From: Paraburkholderia phytofirmans PsJN
Lineage (GTDB): Bacteria > Pseudomonadota > Gammaproteobacteria > Burkholderiales > Burkholderiaceae
Direction: 5' to 3'
Assembly (NCBI RefSeq): GCF_000020125.1
Contig: NC_010676.1
Coordinates: 3,534,001 to 3,598,000 of the forward strand
DNA length: 64,000 nucleotides
The notes under the pieces are model-generated. The model was not told the origin of the DNA. It ran no database searches and was given only the letters and a program-made list of their open reading frames with translations. The translations under genes were made by a program, and so were the position numbers. Of this stretch, positions 10,068 through 19,580 are shown in pieces (within the stretch, counting starts at the first letter, position 1; each line of letters starts with the position of its first letter).

Positions 10068-11120
10068 ATGACAGACAGGATCGATACTCGCCGTCGCGGC
10101 TTCATGACCTCTGCGGCCTTGGCAATTGCCGCAGTCCAGTTCGGCATGATCGGATCTGCGCGCGCGCAGTCCAGCAACGCACTACCGCCAGGTTTGCCTG
10201 CTTTCAAGCCTGGGTCGAATACGTCGTTCGGCCCACTGAAGCAGATCAACGCCGGCGTCTTGAACGTCGGGTACGCTGAAGCCGGCCCGGCAAATGGTCC
10301 CGTGGTCATTCTCCTGCACGGCTGGCCGTATGACATCCACAGCTACGTCGACGTCGCACCGTTGCTGGCATCGGCAGGCTACCGGGTGATCATTCCGTAT
10401 CTGCGCGGTCACGGCACGACGCGCTTTCTCTCGGCAGAAACCTATCGGAACGGCCAGCAGGTGATGGCTGCTGTCGATGCAATCGCCCTGATGGATGCTC
10501 TTAAGATCGACAAGGCCGTTCTGGGTGGTTTCGACTGGGGCGCGGGAGCGGTCTGCAACATGGCGGTACTCTGGCCGGAACGCTGCAAGGCCCTGGTCTC
10601 TGTGAGCGGCTATCTGGTTGGCAGCCCCGAACTCAATGCAAAACCGCTTCCGCCGGCGGCAGAGCACGCATGGTGGTACGAGTTTTATTTCGCCACGGAA
10701 CGCGGCCGGTCAGGCTACGACCAGCACCGGAAAGATTTTGGGAAGCTCATCTGGCAACTCGCTTCGCCGAAATGGAACTTCGACGATGCCACCTACGACC
10801 GCACCGCGACGGCCTTCGACAATCCCGACTATGTCGACATTGTGATTAATCATTATCGCTGGTGGCTCGGCTTGGCCAAGGGCGAATCGAAGTACGACGG
10901 CCTCGAGCAGCGCCTGGCCGCAAGACCCGCTATCACCGTGCCTACGATCACCCTGGAAGGTGAAGCCAATGGTGCACCACATCCGGACAGTGCGGCCTAT
11001 GCTAGCAAATTCTCCGGCAAATACGCGCACCGACTTATCGGCGGAGGCACCGGTCACAATCTCCCTCAGGAAGCGCCCCAAGCGTTCGCACAAGCCATTA
11101 TTGACGTTGCGGGATACTGA
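10068..11120 (+). CDS. Tat-exported alpha/beta hydrolase, epoxide hydrolase-like
   Basis: Protein of 350 aa. The start at 10068 is chosen because AGGAGA sits eight bases upstream and because it puts the Tat motif at the N-terminus (RRRGFMTSAALAIAAVQ, residues 7-23, cleavage after ARA). The fold shows the oxyanion HGWP motif, a nucleophile elbow GGFDWGAG with Asp rather than Ser, and a C-terminal GGGTGHNLPQEAP with the catalytic His. Asp as nucleophile points to the epoxide hydrolase/haloalkane dehalogenase branch. An upstream TTG would extend the frame by 12 residues but would bury the Tat motif. Substrate unknown; monocistronic. Confidence 0.8.
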   Translation: MTDRIDTRRRGFMTSAALAIAAVQFGMIGSARAQSSNALPPGLPAFKPGSNTSFGPLKQINAGVLNVGYAEAGPANGPVVILLHGWPYDIHSYVDVAPLLASAGYRVIIPYLRGHGTTRFLSAETYRNGQQVMAAVDAIALMDALKIDKAVLGGFDWGAGAVCNMAVLWPERCKALVSVSGYLVGSPELNAKPLPPAAEHAWWYEFYFATERGRSGYDQHRKDFGKLIWQLASPKWNFDDATYDRTATAFDNPDYVDIVINHYRWWLGLAKGESKYDGLEQRLAARPAITVPTITLEGEANGAPHPDSAAYASKFSGKYAHRLIGGGTGHNLPQEAPQAFAQAIIDVAGY

Positions 11121-11452
11121 AGATATACGACTTAAATCTGGACAAAGGCCGGTCGCTGGAAGGCCACACGCAACGGATGCTTCTCGGTTTTAAGCGCGAC
11201 GAGCCCTTTACGACACCCGGCGTCGAAACGGGTAGACGAATATGCTTTCACGGTGGCGACATGGACAAGTCGAGGAGCGCAATATGGCGGAGACACGGCT
11301 CATGCTCAAGCGCTACCTGTCAAACGCTCAAGTCCGCAGAATCGAAGTCTCGGTAGCGGCCTAGTGCGCGTTTCTCATCTGCCGAGAACACGTCCGCGCC
11401 GCGCAATCAGAGCGCAACCGCTAGAATTGCGGCTTTAGCCCGGAATACGCCA
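11121..11452. other. Intergenic region upstream of rhlE
   Basis: This 332-bp gap has no convincing coding frame. A TAGAAT hexamer at 11422-11427, about 25 bp before the helicase start, is a good -10 candidate, though no clear -35 sits 17 bp upstream. Confidence 0.4.
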
Positions 11453-12892
11453 ATGTCTTTTGCCTCGCTTGGCCTGATCGATCCCTTGCTGCGTAACTTG
11501 CAGGACCTCAATTACCAGACACCTACGCCGGTGCAGGTCAAGGCGATTCCTGCTGTGCTCAGCGGCAACGACGTCATGGCTGCGGCACAGACCGGCACGG
11601 GCAAAACGGCGGGTTTTGCGCTGCCGCTGTTGCAGCGGCTAGTGCAGCACGGCCCGGAGGTGTCCAGCAACCGCGCGCGTGTTCTGGTGCTGGTGCCCAC
11701 GCGTGAACTGGCCGAACAGGTGCTGCAAAGCTTTGTCGCTTACGGCAAAGGTCTCGACTTACGATTTCTGGCCGCCTATGGCGGTGTGAGCATCAACCCG
11801 CAGATGATGAAGTTGCGCAAAGGCGTGGATGTGCTCGTTGCCACGCCGGGCCGTTTGCTGGATCTCAATCGCCAGAACGCAGTGCAGTTCGATCAGGTAC
11901 AAACGCTGGTGCTGGATGAAGCTGACCGCATGCTGGATCTGGGCTTTGAGCGTGAACTCAACGCCGTGTTTGCCGCATTGCCCGCTCAGCGCCAGACCCT
12001 GCTGTTCTCAGCCACGTTTACCGATGATATCCGCACCATGGCGGCGGGCATTTTGCGCGGCCCGGTCAATATCAGCGTCAGCCCGCCCAATGCCACGGCC
12101 AGCAGGATCAAACAGTGGGTGGTGCCGGTGGATAAAAAGAACAAGCCCGACCTTTTTATGCACCTTGTGGCCGAGAACAATTGGGAGCACGCGCTGGTGT
12201 TTGTCAAAACCCGCAACGGCGTGGATTACCTGGCGGCCATACTGGATAAAGCGGGCTATTCGGTCGACACGATCCACGGCGACAAACCGCAACCCGCGCG
12301 CTTGCGTGCGCTGGAGCGCTTCAAGACGGGCGAAGTCAGTATGCTGGTAGCCACCGATGTGGCTGCGCGCGGCCTTGATATCGACAACCTGCCGCTGGTG
12401 ATCAATGTTGATTTGCCGATCGTGGCGCAAGACTATGTGCATCGTATTGGCCGCACCGGCCGAGCGGGCGCTAGCGGCGTAGCGGTGTCGCTTGTGTGTG
12501 CCGATGAAGCGCCGCAACTGGCCGCGATTGAAGCGTTGATCCGGCAAACTCTGCGTCGTGAGGAAGAGCCGGGCTTCGAAGCCGAACACCGCGTGCCGCA
12601 AACTAGCGCGACGGGGCAGATCATCAAGAAGCCTAAGAAGCCTAAGAAGCCCAAAGTGCCGCAAGCTGCGCCGGGCGCCGTGCAGGCGCTCAGCAAGAAA
12701 CCGCGCCCGCAAATTGACGAAAGCAAGCGCAAGCCTGCGGCGCAAGGCGCTGTGGCCGCGAGTAAAGGCACAAGCTTGTCCAGCAATAGCCCATTCGCCA
12801 TGCAAAAGCCGCGCAGCAAACCCGCCAGCAAGCCCGCCGCGGGCTCACGTATGCCGGCTGGCAAACCCGCTGGCGGCCGCGGCAAACGCTAA
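11453..12892 (+). CDS. rhlE: DEAD-box ATP-dependent RNA helicase, RhlE-type
   Basis: RNA helicase of 479 aa acting in rRNA maturation or mRNA turnover. Motifs appear in order: Q (YQTPTPVQVKAIP), I (AAQTGTGKT), Ia (PTRELAEQ), Ib (TPGRLLD), II (DEAD), III (SAT), IV (LVFVKTRNG), V (ATDVAARGLDI) and VI (HRIGRTGRAG). After about residue 375 comes a long basic, low-complexity tail rich in Lys, Pro and Ala that includes a short KKP tandem repeat (near 12629-12660), typical of RNA-binding extensions in RhlE proteins. A TAGAAT -10-like box lies just upstream. It ends before a 629-bp gap and is monocistronic. Confidence 0.9.
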   Translation: MSFASLGLIDPLLRNLQDLNYQTPTPVQVKAIPAVLSGNDVMAAAQTGTGKTAGFALPLLQRLVQHGPEVSSNRARVLVLVPTRELAEQVLQSFVAYGKGLDLRFLAAYGGVSINPQMMKLRKGVDVLVATPGRLLDLNRQNAVQFDQVQTLVLDEADRMLDLGFERELNAVFAALPAQRQTLLFSATFTDDIRTMAAGILRGPVNISVSPPNATASRIKQWVVPVDKKNKPDLFMHLVAENNWEHALVFVKTRNGVDYLAAILDKAGYSVDTIHGDKPQPARLRALERFKTGEVSMLVATDVAARGLDIDNLPLVINVDLPIVAQDYVHRIGRTGRAGASGVAVSLVCADEAPQLAAIEALIRQTLRREEEPGFEAEHRVPQTSATGQIIKKPKKPKKPKVPQAAPGAVQALSKKPRPQIDESKRKPAAQGAVAASKGTSLSSNSPFAMQKPRSKPASKPAAGSRMPAGKPAGGRGKR

Positions 12893-13521
12893 CCCCGATC
12901 AGGTGCGATGAGTGATGCCGGCAAGATATGACGGCAGACTGAAAAGCGCTATACGTTGTTCTGATCACAATCGCCGGGGGACGAACGCTCACCTGCGCTC
13001 CGCTCTCGGGCGTCATTGCCAGCGACAAGAACTGAGAGGCGCCGGGCGCGGAGCAGATTGGATCAGTCAGGCAGGAGTGAACCTATCGTCACACCCGTTG
13101 TGCAAAGCAGCAGGTATAGCGAATCGGACGCTGATCGATTCACTCCACCACGTCAGAAACACGCGGGATGTGCGCCGTGATTCGAGTAATTCGTTACGCG
13201 ATGCGCCGGCGGAAGTCCCAATCATGGGCGTTGTGCGGGACAAGGGAAGGCCGACCGCCATGGAGCCAACTCGCCAATCGTATCAACCGCATCTTCTTCG
13301 ATCCAGCGCTCGCAGTCACGCCGCCCATTGCTGCACCGCTTCTTGACGACGACATCATTAGACGCGCCGTCCTTCAAAGCGATATTCTGACTCCACGCCG
13401 CCACGTTATCTAACCCACGTGGAGGCGAACGCTGCCGTCGATGCAACACTAGGCGCAATCGACGCGATCACAAACGCACTTGCCACAAGCAAGCGCCTGA
13501 TCCACCTCGAGGAGACATAAA
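12893..13521. other. Long intergenic region with no recognisable gene
   Basis: In these 629 bp no frame on either strand has family-like composition or a start with a ribosome-binding site. Short frames exist at 13168-13413 (+) and 13222-13458 (-) but read as random Arg/Ser-rich peptides. The last 20 bases carry the GAGGAGA ribosome-binding site of alanine dehydrogenase. It could hold a small RNA or decayed sequence. Confidence 0.4.
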
Positions 13522-14640
13522 ATGAAAATCGCCGTACCAAAGGAAGTCAAAACGCAGGAGTACCGGGTTGGTCTGACGCCGGTGTCGGTCGCCGAACTGG
13601 TTCGACATGGCCATAGCGTCGCCGTCGAGAAAAGCGCGGGCGAAGGATCAGGCATCGCTGACAGCGACTACGTCAAAGCGGGTGCAAGCATTCAGGATTC
13701 GGTCGAGCGTCTGTGGAAGGAGGCGGAGTTGATCGTCAAGGTCAAGGAACCGCAGGCGATAGAGCGCGCACGTTTGTCCCGCGGTCAGATACTGTTCACC
13801 TACCTGCACCTCGCGGCCGACGCCGATCAGACCGCCGATCTGATCAGGAGCGGCGCGACCTGCATCGCATACGAAACAGTGACCTCGCGTTCAGGCGGTT
13901 TGCCTTTGCTGACGCCCATGTCGGAGGTGGCGGGCCGGTTAGCGCCACAGGCGGGCGCGCGTTGCCTCGAAAAATCGATGGGCGGCCGCGGTGTACTGCT
14001 CGGCGGTGTGCCCGGTGTGCCGCCGGGAGAAGTGCTGATTCTGGGCGGCGGCGTGTCCGGCACGCACGCGGCGACGATTGCGCTCGGCATGGGCGCGAGG
14101 GTGACCGTGGTCGACCGGTCCGCCGATGTTCTGAAGCGTCTGACAGTGCAGTTCGGCAGCGCGATCCAGACAGTCTTTTCGGTGCAGGCGCAAGTCGAGG
14201 AACTGCTTGAACGGGCCGATCTTGTGATCGGATGCGTGCTGCTGCCCGGCGCGGCGGCGCCGAAGTTGATCAAGCGGGAGATGTTGGCGCGCATGAAGCC
14301 GGGTTCGGTGATTGTCGATGTCGCGATCGATCAGGGCGGCTGCTGCGAGACCTCGCGTCCGACAACGCACGACGCGCCTACGTACGTCGTGGATGGCGTG
14401 GTGCACTATTGCGTGGCGAATATGCCGGGCGCGGTCGCGAGAACGTCGACATTCGCCTTGAACAACGCCACGCTGCCGTTCGTGGTCGACATCGCGAACA
14501 AAGGCTGGAAGCAGTCATTGCTCGACGATGTGTACCTGCGCCCCGGCTTGAATGTGCATGAAGGGCGGCTCACCTGCAAACCGGTCGGCGATGCGTTGGG
14601 GATAGATAGCTGGGAGGTCAGTGAGGTGCTCGCAGCCTGA
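13522..14640 (+). CDS. ald: Alanine dehydrogenase
   Basis: NAD-dependent L-alanine dehydrogenase (alanine + NAD + H2O to pyruvate + NH4 + NADH), cytosolic, 372 aa, the usual family length. The N-terminus MKIAVPKEVKTQEYRVGLTP is the family hallmark. The catalytic region has KVKEP and the TYLHLAAD segment with the conserved His. The Rossmann motif LILGGGVSGTHAATIALGMGA is near residue 175, followed by VTVVDRS. The start has GAGGAGA at ideal spacing. It is isolated from its neighbours by gaps of 629 and 322 bp, so it likely has its own promoter. A GC-rich imperfect hairpin followed by ATTTT near 14679-14720 may be its terminator. Confidence 0.95.
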   Translation: MKIAVPKEVKTQEYRVGLTPVSVAELVRHGHSVAVEKSAGEGSGIADSDYVKAGASIQDSVERLWKEAELIVKVKEPQAIERARLSRGQILFTYLHLAADADQTADLIRSGATCIAYETVTSRSGGLPLLTPMSEVAGRLAPQAGARCLEKSMGGRGVLLGGVPGVPPGEVLILGGGVSGTHAATIALGMGARVTVVDRSADVLKRLTVQFGSAIQTVFSVQAQVEELLERADLVIGCVLLPGAAAPKLIKREMLARMKPGSVIVDVAIDQGGCCETSRPTTHDAPTYVVDGVVHYCVANMPGAVARTSTFALNNATLPFVVDIANKGWKQSLLDDVYLRPGLNVHEGRLTCKPVGDALGIDSWEVSEVLAA

Positions 14641-14783
14641 GTAGCGCGTGCCTGGTAATCCGAGGGCAATCTTTTTCCGGGGCGGTCGCAACAGCGTGCG
14701 GCCTCTCCGGATTTTCAAGCAGTCATGCAATCAGGCACTCGCGAGATTCAATTCAGGCCAGCGCACGCAAGAGGATAAGTTTC

Positions 14784-14939
14784 CTATCGCAGGGTTGCCT
14801 CAAAAAACCGCACGATGTCGGAGTTGAATTGCTCATGAAACGCCTCGCGGTCGAACCCGAACAGGCTGTTGCAAATTTCCGGCCGTAGCCGGGAAAGACG
14901 CGATAGCGGGCTTGCCGTCGACTTGCCCACCACATGCAT
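14784..14939 (-). pseudogene. Remnant of the 3' end of an alpha/beta hydrolase (DLH-like) gene
   Basis: Downstream of the AraC gene a 51-codon frame ends with LFGFDREAFHEQFN and SDIVRFFEATLR, which resembles the C-terminal helix region of small alpha/beta hydrolases or dienelactone hydrolases. No upstream part of such a gene remains: immediately 5' is the AraC stop (14963). The only ATG (14939) lacks a well-placed ribosome-binding site. The simplest reading is a decayed gene once placed behind the AraC regulator. It could instead be a short expressed protein, which I consider less likely. Confidence 0.45.
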
Positions 14940-14962
14940 CGCCGGACGAGCGCGCGGGCTCC

Positions 14963-15796
14963 TCAGCCCTTCAATGGCAACCAGATCTCAAGTCCACCCA
15001 TCCCGCTGACGGGATCGAACTTCTCGTCATACCGCTCAAAATTCGGCGCGTCGGCAGGAATATGTCCCGATGTCGGCAGCCACTGATTCCAGATCGTATT
15101 CCAGGTGCGCCGGATAGTTGAAACATGCTCGCGATGACTAAACACCGCATACCGTTGCGGCGAAATACGCAAACGGCTCAGCTCAGCAGGCAACGCCGAG
15201 AAGTCGCTGACTTCGACGCCGCAGAGATAATCGATGTTGCCGCTGTCGTCCGCGTTATAGCAAACGCCATACGCCACATTGCCGACCTGCCCCGGCACTT
15301 TGCCGAAGTAGTCGCCAAAGCGCTGCCACTGCGACGGAATCGCGGCGCAGGTTTCGCTGGTGTAGCGCTCGCTCAGGCCCGCGACGAGAAGCGCTTTGCC
15401 GTCTTCAAAGCGCGGCGGTTCGAGATGGGTAAGCAGGGTTTCGTCCATTTTGATCGGCTCCACGAGGGCGAGAGTGTCGAGATGGCCACGCGCGCGCAGC
15501 GCGTCGGGCGTGAACCCGAATTGCTCGCGAAACGCGCGCGTAAATGCCTCGTGAGAACCGTAGCCGGCTTCGATGGCGACCGCGAGGATATCCGGTGCGC
15601 CGCTCGCCAGCCGCCGCGCCGCTTCACTTAAGCGACGCCCGCGCACATAACGCATTACCGAAAATCCGGTGGCCGCTTCGAAGGCGCGCGCCAGGTGAAA
15701 ACGCGACACGCATCCGCAGCCGGCGATGTCGTCGAGCGTCAGTTCGTGGGCAAAGTGGCTTTCGATAAACCACAGCGCTTTTCCGACCGGGTTCAT
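14963..15796 (-). CDS. AraC family regulator with C-terminal GyrI-like effector domain
   Basis: Regulator of about 277 aa. The start is set at 15796 (MNPVGKALWFIESHF) because a GAGAG precedes it and the two AraC helix-turn-helix units then occupy residues 5-105. Their hallmarks are DDIAGCGCVSRFHLARAFEAATG and AVAIEAGYGSHEAFTRAFREQFGFTPD. The rest is a GyrI-like small-molecule-binding domain (Rob/SoxS-effector type) ending GGLEIWLPLKG. A GTG-initiated extension to 16012 runs into the neighbouring transporter gene and is rejected. It lies 85 bp downstream of a DHA2 drug exporter on the same strand, so a drug-sensing role controlling that exporter is plausible. Confidence 0.85.
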   Translation of the reverse strand: MNPVGKALWFIESHFAHELTLDDIAGCGCVSRFHLARAFEAATGFSVMRYVRGRRLSEAARRLASGAPDILAVAIEAGYGSHEAFTRAFREQFGFTPDALRARGHLDTLALVEPIKMDETLLTHLEPPRFEDGKALLVAGLSERYTSETCAAIPSQWQRFGDYFGKVPGQVGNVAYGVCYNADDSGNIDYLCGVEVSDFSALPAELSRLRISPQRYAVFSHREHVSTIRRTWNTIWNQWLPTSGHIPADAPNFERYDEKFDPVSGMGGLEIWLPLKG

Positions 15797-15881
15797 TTGG
15801 GCTCTCATGTCAGCATGGAACCAGCATAGCGAGCGCCGATGCGGGGTGTTTGATCGGGATTGCGGTTTTGTGGAAACGCGT

Positions 15882-17390
15882 TTAGTAGTTTTCGGTCGCG
15901 GCTTTGTTGCCTGTGGCGGCGGAATGTTCATCCGCTGCCGCCGTGTTGTGACCGTGAGCGTCTTCATGCGCACCCGCACTGCCCGCATGCCCCGTCCGCA
16001 ACAACAAGCCACCTAGAATCCCCGCCACCGCCGCAAAAATCGCCCCAAACAAAAACGCGACGTGGTACCCGTTATTCAGTGCCGCCACAGCATCTCCAGA
16101 CGACGCCTGCACGGCCTCACTGCGCGCGGCGGCAAGACTCGCCAACACCGCAAGCCCAAGCGCACCACCCATCATGAACGACGTATTGACGATACCCGAC
16201 GCGAGCCCCGAATCGGCCGGATCGACATCGCTCATGGCGGCGAGCAGCATCGGATTAAATGCAATACCCGCGCCGAAGCCGAGCAGAATCATCCCCGGCA
16301 TGACATCGAGCACAAAACTGCCGCCAACCGGCGCGCGAGCGAACAACGCGAGACCGCAAGCCGCGACCAGCAGCCCCACGGCCAGCGGAACGCGCAGCCC
16401 GAAGCGCATGACCACCCGCGCCGACAGCCCGAGTGAGAAGAACCCCATGATCAGATTAGCGGGCAGGAACGCAAGTCCGACCTGCAGCGGCCGATAGCCA
16501 AGCACACGCTGCAAATACAGCGCGGAGATAAAGAACCAGGCAAACATCGCCGCGGCCCACAGCACGCCGACCACATTCGCTGTCGCCACATTGCGCAAGC
16601 GGAACAGACCCAACGGCATCAACGGATGCTGCACGCGCGACTCGATCACCAGGAACACGGCCAGCAGCGCCAGCGCCGCAAACAGCAAACCGAGCGTCTG
16701 CGCCGAAGTCCATCCGGCCTCATTGCCATTCACCACCGCATACACAGCGAGCATGAGCGAAACAGTGACGGACACCGCGCCGGCCACATCGAGCCGCTCG
16801 CCGTGCGCATGACCGCGCGCGGACGGCAAGAGCGCGACACAGAGCGCGTACACGGCAATGCCAATGGGCAGATTGACGAGAAAGATCCAATGCCAGCTCA
16901 GCAGATTAGTGAGCAGCCCGCCGAGCAACACGCCGATACTGCCGCCGCCCGCGCAGACAAACCCATACACGCCCATGGCTTTCGCGCGCTCCCCGGGTTC
17001 GGTGAACAGATTCATGATGAGCGACAGCGAAACCGCCGAGACAATGGCGCCCGCCACACCTTGAACCGCACGCGCACACACCAGCAGCCCTTGTGAGTTC
17101 GAAATCCCACAAGCAAGCGACGCCAGCGTAAACAATGTAATGCCGATAAGAAACAGCTTGCGATGCCCATACAGATCGCCGAGCCGCCCACCCAGCAGCA
17201 GGCAACCGCCAAACGTCAGCATGTACGCATTCACCACCCACACGAGCGACGTTTCGGTGAACCCGAGATCCGCAGCGATGGACGGCAGCGCGACGTTCAC
17301 GATCGTCGTATCGAGCACGATCATGAGCACGCCGAGGCACAGCACGATCAGTGCGAGCCAGCGCTTGTTACCGTGGATGGAATGGGTCAT
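15882..17390 (-). CDS. MFS drug exporter, DHA2 (14-TM, EmrB/QacA) family
   Basis: Inner-membrane drug:H+ antiporter, 502 aa. The N-terminus carries MIVLDTTIVNVALPSIAADLGF, the DHA2 motif D1, and motif A as GGRLGDLYGHRK. Later segments give 14 predicted transmembrane helices. The cytoplasmic tail after about residue 470 is unusually His-rich (GAHEDAHGHN) with Ala/Thr, unlike most relatives, and could bind metal or simply be disordered. It precedes the AraC/GyrI regulator on the same strand, a common pairing for inducible multidrug export. Confidence 0.88.
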   Translation of the reverse strand: MTHSIHGNKRWLALIVLCLGVLMIVLDTTIVNVALPSIAADLGFTETSLVWVVNAYMLTFGGCLLLGGRLGDLYGHRKLFLIGITLFTLASLACGISNSQGLLVCARAVQGVAGAIVSAVSLSLIMNLFTEPGERAKAMGVYGFVCAGGGSIGVLLGGLLTNLLSWHWIFLVNLPIGIAVYALCVALLPSARGHAHGERLDVAGAVSVTVSLMLAVYAVVNGNEAGWTSAQTLGLLFAALALLAVFLVIESRVQHPLMPLGLFRLRNVATANVVGVLWAAAMFAWFFISALYLQRVLGYRPLQVGLAFLPANLIMGFFSLGLSARVVMRFGLRVPLAVGLLVAACGLALFARAPVGGSFVLDVMPGMILLGFGAGIAFNPMLLAAMSDVDPADSGLASGIVNTSFMMGGALGLAVLASLAAARSEAVQASSGDAVAALNNGYHVAFLFGAIFAAVAGILGGLLLRTGHAGSAGAHEDAHGHNTAAADEHSAATGNKAATENY

Positions 17391-17576
17391 GCGGGCGACT
17401 CCTTAGGCATGGTCGATGGGATGCCGAACATGCCGCGGCTGAAACAGATACCGCGCCAAAAAATGCTGGCGCGGTCCAGACCAACCGTATGGCAACTCGT
17501 TGACGACAATGGGATTTGTCAGTCTAGCACCCGCGAATTTCGACCCACAACTACGAGTTCCAGGTCGGCTCGAACC

Positions 17577-18254
17577 TCAATCGCCGCCGAGCAATTCGTA
17601 CTTGCCGCCACGCTCTAGCGCGCGTTGATACGCCGGCCTCGCATGAATGCGCTTCAGGAACTCGACCACCGCCGGAATCTGGCCTTCCATGCCGCCGCGC
17701 GCCGTGCCGGCTTCGAGCGGGAAACTCATCTGCACGTCCGCCGCCGTGAAGTCGTTGCCGACGAACCAGCCGGTCTTGCTCAACTCCTGATTGATATAAC
17801 CGAGGTGCAGTTTCAATTGCGGATCGATGAAACTCGATTGCAGCGTGCCGGCAATCTTGCGCGCAATCGGCTTGGCGAAGAACGGCATCGGCGCGCTGGC
17901 AATCCGCAGCGCCACGAGCTTGAGCAACAGCGGCGGCATCGCCGAACCTTCAGCGTAGTGCAACCAGTACGTGTAGCGCAGCCGCTCCGGTGTGTCAGGT
18001 GCCGGCGCAAAACGTCCCTGCCCGTATTTGCCGATCAGATACTCGACGATCGCGCCCGACTCGGCGATCGTCTGGCCGTCGTCGGCAATCACGGGCGACT
18101 TGCCGAGCGGATGCACCGCGCGCAACTCGGGCGGCGCGAGCATGGTCTTCGGATCGCGCTGGTAACGCTTGATCTCGTAAGGAACGCCGAGTTCTTCGAG
18201 CAGCCACAGTACACGCTGCGAGCGGGAGTTGTTCAGATGATGGACGATCAGCAT
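17577..18254 (-). CDS. Glutathione S-transferase
   Basis: Cytosolic GST of 225 aa. The N-terminal thioredoxin fold contains HHLNNSRSQRVLWLLEELGVPYEI with a Ser near the catalytic position, then HPLGKSPVIADDGQTIAESGAIVEYL, which is the glutathione-binding SNAIL/TRAIL-like region. A helical C-terminal domain follows. Detoxification of electrophiles is the family role. It follows the anthranilate operon on the same strand 73 bp after the fusion hydrolase gene and could be its last member, but could equally have its own promoter. Confidence 0.88.
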   Translation of the reverse strand: MLIVHHLNNSRSQRVLWLLEELGVPYEIKRYQRDPKTMLAPPELRAVHPLGKSPVIADDGQTIAESGAIVEYLIGKYGQGRFAPAPDTPERLRYTYWLHYAEGSAMPPLLLKLVALRIASAPMPFFAKPIARKIAGTLQSSFIDPQLKLHLGYINQELSKTGWFVGNDFTAADVQMSFPLEAGTARGGMEGQIPAVVEFLKRIHARPAYQRALERGGKYELLGGD

Positions 18255-18327
18255 GGGTCGAGTAACGGTGGCCAGTGGAGTGTCACATCATAAGGACGTT
18301 GCGCAGAGGCGGGCCTCTAGTCGCACC

Positions 18328-19551
18328 TCACACGCGTGATTTGCTGCCCATTAACTGATTCGACGGCAGCGTTTCGTCGAGCAGCTTGCGCGCGCTTTCG
18401 ATGCCGGCCACCGGCAGTCCCTCGGGGTTCAGCAAGCCCACCTGCACCAGTACGGAAGCCTGATCCCAATAGATATGCTCGTTATAGAGCTTGTCGCCTC
18501 GGAAACAAACGACCGCAAGCATGGGCACCTCGAAATACTTACCGGTCGGCGCAACGCCGGGCAGCAACCAGTCGATCTCGCAGCTATGCGTACAGCTAAA
18601 AATGAATTCGTCGACGATGCGATCCGCGCCGATGGTGCGCGAAATCGGAATCAGCTTCGTATCGACGGGATTCGAGTTGACGAAGTGATGCGTGTAGAAA
18701 CGCTTCAGATTGTCATGACCGACTCCACCAGTCATGGTCGGTACGTGATTGACGTAGGGTTGCGCGACCATGGTCGGCATGACGGCATCCACGTCGCGCG
18801 TGGCGAACTCGTAATAGCAATGCGCTTCCCACAGCGCGTTGAGATCGTAGACCGGGCCAAGCACCTTGCCCAGCAGCGCGAGCGTGCGTGAATACGCCAT
18901 CATCGCGGCGGGTTTGTCGTATTGCGGGCGCGACGGCGCGGCGAACGCGTGATCGCAACCCGGGTACACGTATTGCTCGATTTGCGGCCGCGTGCGCAAT
19001 GCGGCGCTGATCCGTTCGCGGGTTTCCGCCGGACAGTGCGAGTCGTTTTCGGGGAAGTGAAACACCATCGGGCAACGAATTGCCGGTACTTCATCCAGAT
19101 AGGCCTCGAGGCCGACGCCGTAGTAGCTGACCGCGCAGTCGACATCGGTTCGCGCGGCGCTCAGGAACGCGAGCTTGCCGCCGAGGCAGTAGCCCACGGT
19201 GCCGATCTTGCCGGCCTGTTCAGGCATGGCGCGCAATGCGGCGAGCGTGGCCGCGATATCGTCGATGGCCAGATCCGTATCGAACTGGCCGAGATAGTCG
19301 AGCGCCTGTTTCATGTCGGCTTCGCCATAACCGAGCACGATGCCCGGCTTGATCCGCCAGAACAGATCGGGCACCAGCACCACATACCCTTCTTCGGCAA
19401 AGCGATCGGCCAACGCCTTCATGGTGTCGTTGATGCCGAAAATTTCCTGCAGGAGCACGAGTCCCGGGCCCGACCCTTGCGCGGGGCGCGCGACGTAGGC
19501 ATTGAAACGGCCGCCATCCTGGGCGACGACTTCGATGAAAGAGGCAGCCAT
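18328..19551 (-). CDS. Dienelactone hydrolase fused to an NTF2/SnoaL-like domain
   Basis: Two-domain protein of 407 aa. Residues 1-230 are a dienelactone hydrolase: the nucleophile elbow GYCLGG holds Cys near residue 120 and the catalytic His lies in YPGCDHAFAAPSRPQYD. Residues about 235-400 (ALWEAHCYYEFATRDVDAVM onward) have the cone-shaped NTF2/SnoaL pattern, seen in polyketide cyclases and small-molecule isomerases. The start at 19551 is preferred over 19566 because GGAG lies eight bases upstream of it. It is the last clear gene of the CoA-dependent aminobenzoate operon, 29 bp after the ligase. The reaction is unknown; opening or isomerising a cyclic intermediate would fit. Confidence 0.8.
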   Translation of the reverse strand: MAASFIEVVAQDGGRFNAYVARPAQGSGPGLVLLQEIFGINDTMKALADRFAEEGYVVLVPDLFWRIKPGIVLGYGEADMKQALDYLGQFDTDLAIDDIAATLAALRAMPEQAGKIGTVGYCLGGKLAFLSAARTDVDCAVSYYGVGLEAYLDEVPAIRCPMVFHFPENDSHCPAETRERISAALRTRPQIEQYVYPGCDHAFAAPSRPQYDKPAAMMAYSRTLALLGKVLGPVYDLNALWEAHCYYEFATRDVDAVMPTMVAQPYVNHVPTMTGGVGHDNLKRFYTHHFVNSNPVDTKLIPISRTIGADRIVDEFIFSCTHSCEIDWLLPGVAPTGKYFEVPMLAVVCFRGDKLYNEHIYWDQASVLVQVGLLNPEGLPVAGIESARKLLDETLPSNQLMGSKSRV

Positions 19552-19580
19552 GCGGTGTGTCTCCATGCAGATAATTTGAG

